From the NCBI GenBank assembly GCA_905221605.1, contig CAJNDS010000005.1, forward strand, positions 186,001-250,000: a stretch of 64,000 bases of DNA, given 5' to 3'. Made by a program: the position numbers and the translations under genes. Under the pieces are notes generated by a model. The model made no database searches. It was given only the letters and a program-made list of their open reading frames with translations, and had not been told where the DNA came from. Shown here one piece after another: positions 18,601-30,290 of this stretch (position 1 is its first letter; each line of letters starts with the position of its first letter). This DNA is from Symbiodinium natans (lineage: Eukaryota > Sar > Dinophyceae > Suessiales > Symbiodiniaceae).

Positions 18601-18645
18601 ACGTATGACACATTGTGACACATTGTGACACACATGGTGTCACGT
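18601..18645. repeat. Short TGACACATTG tandem and palindrome
   Basis: TGACACATTG is repeated with small changes and followed by ATGGTGTCACGTTG, which partly pairs with it. The tract is about 40 bases and lies downstream of the membrane-protein exon cluster. Confidence 0.6.
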
Positions 18646-19198
18646 TGTGCGTGATTCAGGAGCTAACGCGGCCCCCCAAACAGCACACAGAAACCCGGCC
18701 CGTCTCAGATCCCTCTCTTCCCCTTGTGAGACCCAAGCAGTTGCCAAGCCCAGGAACATCCCAGAACCGTAGAGTTATCAGGCGATCAGCTCGGTCTGGA
18801 AGAGGCATTGTGCCCACCAAGCTCTCGAACTTAGCCAGAGAAGACGTACGAGAGACTCCTCTGCGCTCTTACCCTCTCAAGTTTCTTGTGCCGTCGAGGA
18901 TGTTGGATAGTCAGCATGCCTGTGTGTGACCTTCAAAGTCCCTGCTTCTGCAGGTGTGTTCCCCCTTGAATCCCGGATCTTGAGCAACCCGCTGCCCCCC
19001 CGGCAGTTCCCAAGAACGCTGTTGTCACCTCCACATGGCTATCTCCCCGTTGGGAATTACTTTTTTTGAAATTTTTGTTTATTAAAAACCCCAAGAGGAT
19101 ATTAAAATAGTATTTTTGTTAAGGTTCTAAGGGTAGTGGCGGCTTGGGGTTGCTGGTTCAAGCGCGGGGGGGCGAAGAACTGAGCAGCGGACTTCATG

Positions 19199-19283
19199 AA
19201 AACAGACGAGCCTTAAACTCTTAAACTTAAACCCTAAACCCTAAACCCCAAACCCTAAACCTAAAGCCTAAACCCTAAACCCA
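19199..19283. repeat. Internal telomere-like tract (CCCTAAA)n
   Basis: About ten imperfect CCCTAAA or CCTTAAAC units are flanked by a near-duplicate phrase (ACAGA[CT]GAGCCTTAAACTCT) on both sides, at about 19,203 and 19,291. This indicates a local duplication around the tract. Confidence 0.85.
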
Positions 19284-19614
19284 TCAAAGAAACAGATGAG
19301 CCTTAAACTCTGAACCCCCAAACCCACGGTTGCAGGCAAAGCTCGCCTGGGAAGCGCTAGGTTTTGTGAGGCCCTAGCCGAGTCGATAACTTGGCAAATG
19401 TATTGACCAGAATCAGCAGTGTGCTTCCCGAGACTGGAGACATGCAGGGAAAACTGGGAGTTTGGGGGCTTGAATGTAAAAAGCAGGACAATTTCACAGC
19501 TAGAAAATTGCCCTTTATTCAAAGGGTTCCAGTGATGATTCTATGAGAATATATTCAGTTCCGTCATCGTTTTTAAGTGGAAGGTCCATGCACCGGGAGC
19601 GCACCTTCTTGGCT

Positions 19615-21446
19615 GATTAGGGAGGCACCGAAGTCTACCGAGGAGACGCGACCTCTTCGAAGCTTGGCTGGGCGGACTTTTCATTGTCGCCCCATTTGTG
19701 GAGATCCTTATGGAGTTCATTGTGCCTCTGATCGTCGGCTTCTGAGTGCATACTGTTCTTACCACTTCTGCAAGACTTGTTCGGACTTGACATTGCTTTG
19801 CGACGCATTGGCCACTGAGGCTTATATGATCCATGTGCAAGTTCAGATCTCGCGCAGAGACTTCAAGGAGGGGGAACGTCGACAGCGGTGTGGATCATGC
19901 TGTTGCCATTGCCTTCAAGGACAGCCTTCGCCGCTAGCCTTTCCATGTGTTATTCGCCATCTTTGGTCTGGCAGATGTATCCAGCGTAAATTGGCCAGGA
20001 CTTGGACGACTTCTCGCTTTCATCTTCCTGTTGGATGGAGGCACATAAGAAAAATGCAACAATACTGGAAGCCTTATGCAGAAGAAGGCAGAAGAGAGGC
20101 TGAACAGACGTGAAGCGGCTTCTCTGACCAGGGGTCGTGCTGGCGATGTGTGAAGAATGAAATTAACAGGTTTTTGCTTTCAACCCACCAGACAGCGCAT
20201 CAAAGTTGCCGCAGGGGGTCGGGCTCGACATCAATCAACCCTCCATACCACTCAGCCTCTCGGGATATCCGAGTTTATATGGGAGGAATGGAAACACACA
20301 AGGCTACTCTACGGGCCTCGCTGAAGTCTTTTTTCGAGAAGCAATTTTTGGTTGTCATGACGTGATCCCTTGCTAAGCCCCAGCAATACCGGGTCTGATA
20401 GGCCTTGGCTAAGTTGCGTTTCGCCCCGAAGGTGTGCTCGGGTTGCGCTACATCTTCAAAGGGTTTCCCTTCAGCGCGCCGAGAATCATCGACGAGCAGG
20501 TGACCTCAAAGGTGCTGCGGCAGTCTGTTTCGGTGAGTCCTGGTGCGTTGATGTGCATTGCACAGTCATGACAGTCCCAATTAGCTCTGTCCTAGGCGTT
20601 CGGGCCCCTCTGCCTCGTTTGCAACAGGGAAATGCAATGGACTGATGGAGACGCGAACGATGGCTGGACATGTCGACACCATGATGTTTGCGGGCGTAGC
20701 AGTGAGAACAAGGGCGCATACCGTTGGTGACCGGACCGCACTCGACACTCGCGGCTTTGAGGCTAAACAAGCGCGCATGCGAGCAAGCAGCCAAGGCACT
20801 GCTACAAATGTGGCATGGACATCTGTGGAGACTGCCATCCGCAAGCGGCCACGGTACTTTACGGCCTTTTCGGGCCTCTGGACCAGCGGCTTCTGCGCGA
20901 AATGGATCCTTTGAACGAGCTGAAGTTGGTGAAGATGAACTTTCTGATCTTGGTAATGTCACCTGCCTGGGCCTGGACAAATGTGGAGTGTGTCACATCG
21001 GCGGATTCAAAACATTGCGTACTCTGAGGTTTGCGCCAATGAGTCCCCTGGGGCTGATCCCTCAGATGTTTGCGCGGCAGCTGGATTTGCACTCCCGGCT
21101 GCCTAAGCTGCTCATGGTGCGACGCCGGAACTTTCCCACGGACAACCGCCTAGCTCATACGAGCCAGAGCATGTTCTGCCTGCTGATACTGCCGCTTGTA
21201 GCGCTCTGGCACACAGGCGTGCTCAGAACTGCATCAGACCGTATATCATGCATCCGTGGTGAAGTCTCGAAGTGAAGCCCTTGGACTCCTTTCAGGTTTG
21301 AGCCTGGTGTCCAAGAACGTGGACCTGCACAGGCAGCCACAGAATGAGATCCTGCTCGCTTGGCTCGGCGCCGGCTTGGCGGTGGGCCTGCTCGCTTTGC
21401 TTGGCCAGTTTCTGGTCTCGTGCCTTTGCCACTCGTCGCTTATGTG
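19615..21446 (+). CDS. Unidentified membrane protein, exon cluster 2
   Basis: About 19,625-19,745 encodes RRRDLFEAWLGG then a long helix FIVAPFVEILMEFIVPLIVG. Exon 20,432-20,501 (AG|G acceptor, GT donor) reads VLGLRYIFKGFPFSAPRIID. About 20,790-20,860 contains CYKCGMDICGDCHPQ, a CxxC...CxxCH knuckle that could bind metal. About 21,030-21,230 holds another helix (SMFCLLILPLVALWHTGVL). About 21,340-21,430 has LLAWLGAGLAVGLLALLGQF. Whether this is one gene with cluster 1 cannot be told. I do not recognise the family. Confidence 0.4.
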
Positions 21447-21689
21447 AGATGTTCACAGGTATTCAGTGATGTTTGTCAACATTTTGTAAGCTGTCAGAAA
21501 TTAGTCCCTTGCCCCCACGTACCATCGCTATGCTCGGTCAAGGTGGTGATGCGATGCGGCACAAGGTGTTGGGTTCCCAAGTCTCCCCTGAAGTGGAGAT
21601 CTTGGGAAAAGAGGGAAGGGCACCCTGATTCACGACAAGGAGCTGTTGATTGTTGATACTGCCTTCTCGCTCGCTAGCTCTCCGTCCTT

Positions 21690-22260
21690 CTCTCTCTCTC
21701 TCTCGCTCGCTCTCTTTCCCTCACCGCTCGCTCTGACTCTCTATCTGCCTCTTTTCCCTTCCCGTCTTTCACTTGCTCCGGCTCCTCTCTCTCTCTCTCT
21801 CCCTTACAGTCTCGCGGTCGACACAGAGATCGCAAAATGCACATCACCAATCACCAGACACGGCAAGCCCAGCATGCAGAGCTTAAAAGCATGGATTTGG
21901 ATGACAGCAGATGACAACAGAAGAGGTCCAGCTAGTGCTCTCAGGTGTTGCTGCTCCCCCTCCCCTCCTCCCCCCTTCCCTCCTCCCCCCTTCCCGCCTC
22001 ACCTCCCCCCCTTCCCGCCTTCCCCCTGATCCCCTCCCCCCCCCCTTCACCCCGCCTTCCCCCGCCTTCCCCCCCCCCCCCCCCCCCCCCCGGCTGAAAA
22101 ACAGAGCCTTCATTTGGTTTGGTTGAATATGCAAAGGAAAATCTCAATTCCCAAGATTTGAATCTCAAAACCTGTGTTTTTTCCTATTTTCCTTGATTGG
22201 GGACCTTTATTTCCTCGGAAGCAAAAAAGCGGAGGGGGGGGACCAACGAGTAGTCTTTTG
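21690..22260. repeat. TC microsatellites and C/G homopolymer block
   Basis: TC-rich runs lie at 21,690-21,806, CCCCTCC-type sequence at 21,955-22,070, a run of about 22 C at 22,069-22,091, and a G run near 22,233. Open frames here are proline- or serine-rich artefacts. Confidence 0.85.
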
Positions 22261-22499
22261 CCGCAGTCTCGCTTCAGGCGTTGAGAGGGGGCTTTTCTCG
22301 AGGGGGCCTTCCGGTGGGAATCTCTGACGCCCACTGCCAGGGCGGAGGCACGAAGTCCACCATGCTCCATCTTGGGGTATCAAACATGTACCAGTCCTAG
22401 GTGGAATAACCGAAGCTGCTTTGCCCGCAGGACGCCCTTGCTCTTGTGGAGTACGCTGTGGCCAGGTGACCCAAATTTACGCATTTGAGTCTTCGGTTT

Positions 22500-23480
22500 T
22501 TACTGACAAATTAGGTGTCCGATGACGATAACTTTAATTTAGTATTTTCATTCTGGCAAAGCCAGTCAGCTAACTTTCGAGACTGTGCAAGCGGATGGCC
22601 TGCCAGTCTGTTCAGAAACACAACTTTTAAAAACTTCTTTGGCAGCTCAATGCGACACTTGGAACGGCACTTGGCCTCTGTCGACTGGCTGTGTTTCACG
22701 TCTAGGCGCAATACAGTTGTGGCTGCCGTGCTTCGGCGCCGCCCATGGCGACCGCAGCCTACAGGCTGTCAGTCTTGCGCAAAAAGTGGCAAAGCGGACG
22801 CTTTGAGAAACTACCAGCCACAGTGGGCCGATTCACACCCAATGCTATGTCAATGTGCTCTTGCCGGTATCTTCGGGCTTACTGAGAGTGCCAACACCAG
22901 AAGCTGCATGGGTTCCGTTTACAAAGCAGCAGCACTCACGGGACGAGCTTGGTCAGCTAGGTAGTGGCAGTTGACAAACTCGTTGAATCCATTTGTTGCG
23001 CATCATGACTGCAAGTGCCAGCACTGCCAGAGTGAAGCTCCCAGCGGAGCAGGGGCACTTAGTCCTGCAAGCATCGGCTAGCTGCGATGCGTCACTTTTG
23101 CATTGTGTCACTGATGGCAGCACCTCCCATGACTGCTCCAGATGTTGATGCTTTGCCTTGTGAGAAATGAACAGAAGTGACTAACATTAAGCTCAAGCGG
23201 ATTCATGAAGCGAGGCCGAGCAAGTCAAGCAGCACCAATGGCATGCTTTCACAGAGGCAGCGCTTTTCGATGTGCAAGCGGGGACGGCCTGTCTGCGCAG
23301 ATTCGTAGCCCTAATTTTTTCTTGCTGTTTTCGTCAGGCTGTCACGAGCTGCCTCAGAGGCAGAGTCAACCATGGCTTCTCAGCAAGCAATGGCATACTA
23401 GCGCTAGCCTCCGAAGAGTGTAGCAACGTGCCTTGTCTTTTGCTCAGGCCACAACCATCCTGCCTCATTCGATGTCAACA
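22500..23480. other. No gene recognised
   Basis: Open frames of 70-150 codons overlap on both strands without family motifs. I cannot tell exons from chance frames in this stretch. Confidence 0.3.
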
Positions 23481-23489
23481 ACGCAGTTG

Positions 23490-23930
23490 TCAGCTCTTCC
23501 TGATGCCGTGAGGATCCCAGACAAGGTTCTTACATTGACCAGGCATCTCAGACTGCTGCGACTGGGGAGGTCTCAGAGCAAGAGGCTGAGGACCTGAGGA
23601 GCATCGACCCGGCCTCAGCGCTGCTTTCTTACGCATCCACTGGATATTGTTGGTGGAATTCATCTCCAAGCCGCAAAGGTGGCGCAGCTCGAAGCCATGC
23701 AGGCACAGCAGCGGTCCCCGCAGCAGGCGCAGCGTTGTCGAACGGTCAATGAGAGCCTGCCGGCCTGTCACTGACTTGTGCGCTGCTGCAGCCCAACCTG
23801 AAGCTGGACGGGCTCATCTTGCAGCTGATTGCCACACCCTCGGCAATACTGTAGCGGGCTGCGACCGGAAGGCACGGTGCCACATGCTCTATCGGCTGCC
23901 AGTACTTCTGCTCTAGTCTGCTGTGCCAAC
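23490..23930 (+). CDS. Possible exons of unidentified protein
   Basis: A + frame reads SYIDQASQTAATGEVSEQEA then EDLRSIDPASALLSYA, acidic and protein-like. About 23,675-23,715 reads VAQLEAMQAQQRS, and about 23,793-23,850 reads PNLKLDGLILQLIATPS. Opposing this, the - strand from 24,154 to 23,768 keeps a 128-codon frame with an Ala-rich helical segment. Either strand is possible. I favour + because all recognised genes lie that way. Confidence 0.25.
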
Positions 23931-24209
23931 TTACGAGCTGCTAATGCTAACGCTCCGCACTGTTTGTTGTGAGCTTTCTGGTAGCGAGCTAGGAAAAGGA
24001 CAATTTCGGCAATCCTATCGGCTGCTGAAGCTGAGCTCGACGCGGGGCATGGTTGACAACATCTCAAAGGGTCCAAAACCATGAGCCCACGTGACTTCAA
24101 CGAAGAATCACAAACGTCCTCCCTTTGCCTCCAAATCCTGAACCTACCCAACAACTCTACGAACTACCAGTAGAGCCGGAAGCACCCAGCAGCCAAAGTG
24201 CGCAACCCT

Positions 24210-24461
24210 TAATGTTGACTTCGCATTAATAAACCCCCCCCCCCTTCATTGATCAATCTCTCCGGCCAGGGCCTCCTCAATAGTGTTCGCCTAAATCCTG
24301 GTAGGACGTACTATTAGTTGTAGTATTAGGAAGTAGCACCACGCCCGTAAAAACCGGATTTCCCGGGTCGGATTTTACAATTGTGGCGGGTTACAATATT
24401 GTGTTCCGGGCAGCGGGATTTTACAATTGTAGCGGGCTTTATTAATGTCAAGTCAACATTA
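24210..24461. mobile_element. MITE-like element, family C, 24-bp inverted ends
   Basis: The left end TAATGTTGACTTCGCATTAA(TAAA) at 24,210-24,233 is matched by its reverse complement at 24,438-24,461, with 22 of 24 positions pairing. Inside, a 20-25 base phrase built on GGATTTTACAATTGT occurs twice (about 24,370 and 24,417). The element is about 252 bases with no coding capacity. I saw no second copy in the window. Confidence 0.8.
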
Positions 24462-24555
24462 GGCCTCTCCCGGGAGACGGCCCAGCATCATTTGTAATAC
24501 TACCATCGAATCTAATCAACACATAAGCAACATACGGTTGTGCTGAACTCTGAGG

Positions 24556-24936
24556 TTGGACACCCAGAGCGGCGACATCGCATGGTCCTGCGCTCGGATG
24601 TATCTCGAGGTGGGTTCGATGCGACTTTCGTCAGGGCTGTCGCGTGTGGGCAAGGCAGTGATGACAAAATCCGCGCTGCTGCGCAAGAAGATCCTCAGCA
24701 TTGTCCCACCGGTCGCGGGCTTAGGAACAGTAGAGGGACAGGAGCTCAGTGCCCCAGTGGGCCGAACAGCTTTTGTGGCTTTGTTGATTTCGTTCCTTCT
24801 AGGCGGCCCGCTTCGCCTGCGGTCTGATGGTGTGCTGTCTCTGTTCAAGTTTATTCACGGCGGGGTAGAGTACGTAGTCCATAGCACAATGGCGGAAGCC
24901 GCAATTGGATCTTCGGCTTGGGAGGGCGGAGCGTGA
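24556..24936 (+). CDS. Possible 126-residue protein or exon, unidentified
   Basis: An open + frame from ATG at 24,556 to TGA at 24,936 has a basic start region (LSSGLSRVGKAVMTKS), then LLRKKILSIVPPVAGLG and a hydrophobic segment (TAFVALLISFLLGG). A GT donor is possible near the end (GGAGCGTGAGTATGG). An opposing - frame (24,848-24,516) overlaps it. The function is not recognised. Confidence 0.3.
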   Translation: MDTQSGDIAWSCARMYLEVGSMRLSSGLSRVGKAVMTKSALLRKKILSIVPPVAGLGTVEGQELSAPVGRTAFVALLISFLLGGPLRLRSDGVLSLFKFIHGGVEYVVHSTMAEAAIGSSAWEGGA

Positions 24937-24976
24937 GTATGGTTATTCCTTTGTGTGTTTGCATATTTCTCTATTC

Positions 24977-25075
24977 TCTATATATATATATATATCTCTA
25001 TTTATAAATAATGTATGGGTGTTTCTTTTCTTGGGGAGGGGGGGGTTTGGGGTGGGGGGGGGGTGGTAGGGCAAG
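24977..25075. repeat. TA microsatellite and G-rich block
   Basis: About ten TA units near 24,978-24,995 are followed by AT-rich sequence and then runs of 7-9 G (25,040-25,065). Confidence 0.85.
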
Positions 25076-25308
25076 CCCGCAGTCCATATTGGCGAACGGC
25101 AACTCTCAACTTCGGTCAGAATTTGGACTCTGAGTCCTTGTGAACTAGTAGAGCTCTTGGAGTTCAGTCACCCTGCGTCTAGACTAGATGCTGGAATAGT
25201 CTAGACGTTCTCGCAGTCTCAGTGAGCCTTAAACTGTGTTCTCAGCATGTCTGCCTGTGACATACTGGTAGCAACTCCGTCCGTTTTGCTCTGATTCTTC
25301 ACCTGATT

Positions 25309-25407
25309 ATTTCCCAAAATAGAGGTACCCCGTTTACACCCCAAATAGCATAGAACTCCCTTGAAGGGACTCCCAAAAAAGGGAACCCCTACTCTCGGAA
25401 ACCCCCG
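25309..25407. mobile_element. Small inverted-repeat element, family A, copy 2
   Basis: This copy reads TTTCCCAAAATAGAGGTACC through ACCCCAAATAGC to TCTCGGAAACCCCCG. It aligns along its length with the copies at 9.1, 40.9 and 60.0 kb. Its left TTTACGA end is worn. No exon is recognised on either side. Confidence 0.6.
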
Positions 25408-25409
25408 CC

Positions 25410-27750
25410 TTGGTTTCAACATACAAGATACTGAGGGTGGGCGAGCTGTTGGCGCGGCAGTTCTGGGCTCCACCTATGAATGGCGGGGTTCCAGATTTTG
25501 CTGACACTCTGTTGTGTTTGCAGTTGTTTAGCTATTTCTGCTGTTGTGAAGTTTGGAGGCGCCAGCGATCCCTGCCAGATGTATTCTCCGATTGCAACTG
25601 GCCAAAGGTCACTGGCTCAGCTGTGGATTTTGCAGGTGTTTCTGCCCCTGTGTAGAGCGCTCAGAGGCATCTCACAATGCTTACGGTATTCATCACTTGC
25701 TGGAGCCTTGTTTGTTCGCCACGGCTCCACGCCCGGTTGCGGTTCGATGTATCCAGATCTGCGGCACTTCGGCCGTTTTGTCGGATAGACATGTTGATGA
25801 CTAGGCCTGGTGGAGGAAGCCATCATGATCGACTTCTCAGAAGTGCCTCGCACAGATGACTTGCTGCATGTTTTCGGACATGCAGTTTCATCACATACAA
25901 TCCCCGTCTCATGCCTCTCTCAAGATCTGAGCAACAAAGGGCGCACCCACACAGGAAAGTGCTCGTGAGGCTGTTCTGTATTTTTGTGCCTAACTACCTT
26001 AAAACTTAACGCGCAGCCGTGACGCGATCGTGACACGCAAGCCCAGGCTTCCCAGAGCATGATCCCTTCACCTCATGAAACCTGCAGGCTTTTCCATTTC
26101 AGATTTTTGTTTTCCTGGGCTCAGGCTTCCTACAGCTTCTCAAGCCCCACAAACCGCGCGGCTCGAGCAATCGCACAGCTCCTTTCCAAGTCGTCAAAAC
26201 TTCAGAAGATTCTAAGGCCGAGGTTTCTCCGGAAATGGCAATTCACTTTAGCATTTTCGTATCTACAACATTGCCCGCCTCAAGCTTTGCAGGGCTGTGT
26301 GGCAGCGGAAGTATCATGAAAAGATGGGTTGGGTCGCCTGCGGGGACTCACTTACTGCTCGTAGCAAAGAATAAGCTCTGCAGATTGTTGGCGAGTCAAG
26401 ATGTGTGTGTGGTGTTTATTGCACATTCCTTCTGGGTTGTCTAACGTGTGTCTCAGATTCTTGTGGCATAGGCCCTGCTGACAAGAGGACGCAGCCCAGC
26501 TGCAATTGGTCAATGTTTTCGTAGTTTGGGTCCAACTTAACGAGAGTTGCTGGCCTCTGAGGCATCATCCACTCCTCCCGAGCTCAGAATTTCATTCCTT
26601 TCCAAGTCTGAGCCATACATCTTGAAGTCAGACTACTTTCCGTGCTTCGGCGAACGCTCAGGGGCGAAGCGCTTCCCCGGAACACATGGCAATGGTGAGT
26701 TGAACCCGGAAGAGGCCTCTTGCATCCTCTTGCGCTATTTGTTGGTTCTTCGGCCGTGTGTTCCTCCTGGCTTGTAGCATGTCCGCACCCCACGCGCGAC
26801 ATGAGCTGTCTAAGCCTTCCTGTGTTGCCTAGACACGCTAGAGTCGTCCCTTGGCAGGTGCAGAAGAGGGCCGTTCCAGGGCGCGTGCATTGACAGCCGC
26901 GAGTGGCACATAATTAGACGTGAGTAGAACACATGCAGGCCGGGCACCTACATGAAATCAGTTCCGGGCGGCTCAGCACGCGGCTTGGAGAAGCAGGCCC
27001 ACAGTCCTTCAAGGGTCCGCGGAAATACCACATGAAGCACCAAGGCCTTCTCGGTAGACGGTGGTGAGACTGCAGAAGCCTCAGATCAGTTTTGCATAGC
27101 TTTGCAAGCTCCTCCTGCCACATCAATCGAAACACCAAGGTGATTCTCGGAGCAAACCACACCTATCCCTGGAAGAAGGCCTTAGGTAGACAGACCAATG
27201 CTCAGCTGAGTACAGTCGCATGTGAAGGCGGAACACATGTAAGGGAGCTCAATGGAGTTGACTTATGATTCGCTTGCTTGAGAAGTGTGTGTTCTCCGCT
27301 TCCAAGGATCAACCCCATTGAGTCCGACGCAACAAACCTTGTGTCTGCTCCGTGTGCTACTCATCTACGCGAGTTCTTGTGAATTCGTGCAGCTCAGAGC
27401 ACGACGAGTCGAATTCGAATGTCTACTGAGTCAACTATAGTCTCATGTTGCCCCGAGGTGCTACACGTTCGCAAAGACTCGACGCACGGTTTCGGACACC
27501 GCCGCGGGACATGGGCTTCAGGTACCAGCAACACACCCACACACGCACACACCTGACGCATCGCAGCAGTGCCGAAGCTTCCAAAAATGTAAAGCAGCTC
27601 TTGCTCGCTTGGTTCTCGAGTGATTCAGGTAAACAGGGCTAACACCTTCATTCTGGTGTGCAAATGGATATCGGAAGCTGGTCTCTGTGTGTGTGTGTGT
27701 GAGTGACTGTGTCTGTATTTGGGGAGGCAGTTTAGTAGCTTGCCTAAAAG
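25410..27750. other. No gene recognised; weak exon candidates
   Basis: A + frame at about 25,560-25,605 (ASDPCQMYSPIATGQ, after an AG|G acceptor) and a hydrophobic frame near 25,490-25,550 could be exons, but no family motif is visible. CA repeats lie at 27,535-27,555 and GT repeats at 27,685-27,710. Confidence 0.3.
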
Positions 27751-27773
27751 GCCTTGGAAAAAATGCTGATGTG

Positions 27774-28168
27774 CGGACAGGATGGCGGCCCCGTGAAGAC
27801 GGACACCGGTTGCTTGTCACCAGGTTCCAATGAGAAGCTGTGGTCGTCTGGTCCTGTCTGTGAGAGAATGCAGCTCGCGAAGGGTTCGTGTACGAGCTCC
27901 ACTCGACGATGCGTCCACTCTATGGCAATCGCACGCTCGACGGAACCCAGTCCTGTGTCAGGACTGGGGTCTCTTGCGCAGAAGCCCACAAGTTGCGGAG
28001 CACCACGCAGCCTCAATTCGCTGCCCGTTTTCATTCTTCATCAGCTCCTCGTTGTGGCTCCCCTTTGTGAGGAGAAAGATTCGCCAGCGGCTGAAGGATG
28101 GCCACGTCAAGCAACGCGTGCGCTGCATTCCCATGCCTCTGGAGGCACGCGCACGAAAGTGCGTTTAA
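27774..28168 (+). CDS. Possible exons of unidentified protein
   Basis: After AG|G at about 27,780 the frame reads DGGPVKTDTGCLSP. Another AG|G near 27,961 opens DWGLLRRSPQVAEHHAASIR, and a basic stretch (VRRKIRQRLKDGHVKQRVRC) runs to a stop at 28,168. The pieces look protein-like but match no family I know. Confidence 0.25.
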
Positions 28169-29413
28169 GGAAATTGCGATACTGTTGATCCTCTGCACGA
28201 ATTAGAAAGGGTACTGAGTCGTAGTACTGAGTGCTAGTGCGTGCTAGCCTTTCTTGGCACAGAGGCTTCATATCTTGGCTCGAATCTTCTGTTCAGGCAC
28301 CAACGGAGCCGGAGTGAGAGTTTCACTGTTTCACCTCGCCATTCCTCTGAACCCGATTCCACCGTTCTGCCGTGTGCCGGCTCATTGCGAAGATGCCCAA
28401 ACTAGGTCCACGGTTGCAAGTTAGCCATACACATCTTGTCTGGCCGGACACATGCAGTTGCTTGTGCAGCCCCCCTACAAAGGGGTTGCTGTGCAAAGAA
28501 TAAGAATGTGGTGCAGAATGATGGTAACGGAACAAGCCCAAGCCAGTGCGCACGTAGCAGGACAGTGCTGGTTGCTGACTCCTAAGTTGCTAAAGCACTC
28601 AGCAGGCGCGATGTTGCGCGTGTACCTTCTTGGCGACGGGGCTGGAGTGTGGGAGGGAGGTGTTTTCTCACTCTATGGAGAACTGGAAGTCTGATGATGC
28701 TCATGATATCTCATGATGCTCATGATGCTCTTCAGGAACCTATACATCAGAATGCCGCTGCTTCATAGGAGCACTGATGGCTTGCAACTGCATGCTTCAG
28801 CTGTTGTGAGCACTAGCTGCTGGAGGTTTGGACCGCCGCTGGCCTCAGAATTCAGTCAGTCAGTGACAAACAACATCATTCCAAGCCCTAGGAGGCTAGA
28901 CGTGCTTGGCAGCCACATAGAGGCCGTGCAAAAGACAGCTCGGAACCAACAAGGGAACAGTTTGTCCACCACTAGGCTTCTTTGATTTTGACCGCAGCCA
29001 TGCCGGATTCTTCGGAGGCTGCTGGTGAGGCTAAGCCTTAAAGATCTTAAAGCCAAGTGTGCTGTGCTTTGCTACTGGATAATTTGGGAAGTGCCCTGAC
29101 CAGGAGCAGGGCATGGGCGCACCAGAGCCATTCGGCAATAGGGAAGTGCTGACCTCAGGATGGTCCAGGATAGGCCTAGCCAGGGGAGGCGTCAGCCCCG
29201 TCTGAACTTGTGTGGTCACTGCAACCTCTCTGCTCGGCTAGTGAGCTTCGCTCGTCTCAAGCATGGGCTTGCGGCTTTGGGAGCTGCATTGGAAGGAAAG
29301 GATCAGGCACTTGGAAGGCTCCCCTGAAGAAAGTAAAGTTATGAGAGTCTAACCAGTGCACTTGCTCAACCATGTTGGTCTTTGCGGGCCTCCCTGCATC
29401 ACCCGCTTGCTTT

Positions 29414-30290
29414 CAGAGGCGGCAGACGGCCACGAGCACGCGCCAAAGTCCCCAAACGGGGAAGTGGAGCTGCACAGGTGCCGACGTCGCATTCTTGCTT
29501 ACTTTGCTTTGCGCTTGGGAAATTTTGGGAAGTCTGGGGTTTTGCAGGTCCTTTTCAGCCATCAACGACGAAGCCGGCACTGCCTGGGGTGGTGGCGTGG
29601 AGGAGCGACGGGCAGAGCGGCAAAAGGTTTTCTTGATAGCCCCTGCGCTGGCTGAGCAGTACGGCCAGGGTAAGTCCAGTTAGTGGATCTTTCTCTGTGG
29701 TTCCGTGGCCTGTGGCCTGTCAGGGCTTGACCGTCAAGGTGGGCCTTCTCGGAGCGGACCTGGAGAACTTGCGAGAGGAGCACGCTGGGATAAAAGTTGC
29801 ATGACGTGTGTGCACGTCTGTGTGTGTGTGTGTGTGTGTGTTTGTGTTTGTGTTTGTGTTTGTGTTTTTGTTTTTGTTTGTGTTTGTGGAAGACAATGTG
29901 GTGAAACGGGATAGTGGGATCTCCCATTTTACATCCTTCGATCTTCAGGGCTGCCAGCGGCTGGCGGGCGAATCTGAAGAGATTATACAGGCAGGGCTCA
30001 ACAGGAATGACATGGAATGGCGTTGAGCTGACTCTCGGAACTCCACTTTTGAGGCCATCTTCGAACGTCTGGGAATATTGCATTGTCGCACCAGCCGGAT
30101 CGAGACTGCACTGGGACTGCCGCAAGAGCCTGAAATTTCACACCGTGCAGACAGTGCAGTGGGTTGCCCGACGCAGGCCTTCTGCAGTAAACATGCTCAT
30201 CTCAAACAGAAGTTTTGTCCACGAGGCCATGGCAGCCTCCAGAGGAAGGTGACGAGGCAGAAAGGACGGCTGCTCCACACTATGCCGTAA
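29414..30290 (+). CDS. Unidentified protein, several well-formed exons
   Basis: Exon about 29,419-29,479 (AG|G acceptor, GT donor) reads AADGHEHAPKSPNGEVELHR. It joins in phase to the exon from about 29,549, SFSAINDEAGTAWGGGVEER then RAERQKVFLIAPALAEQYGQ. About 29,948-30,022 reads CQRLAGESEEIIQAGLNRND, and about 30,052-30,085 reads AIFERLGILHC and continues as a longer frame to 30,290. The helical, charged character supports coding, but I recognise no family and the later joins are open. A GT/TTTGTG microsatellite lies in the intervening intron. Confidence 0.45.
29808..29890. repeat. GT and TTTGTG microsatellite
   Basis: About 14 GT units are followed by seven TTTGTG or TTTTTG hexamers, between two exons of the unidentified gene at 29.4-30.3 kb. 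Confidence 0.9.
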
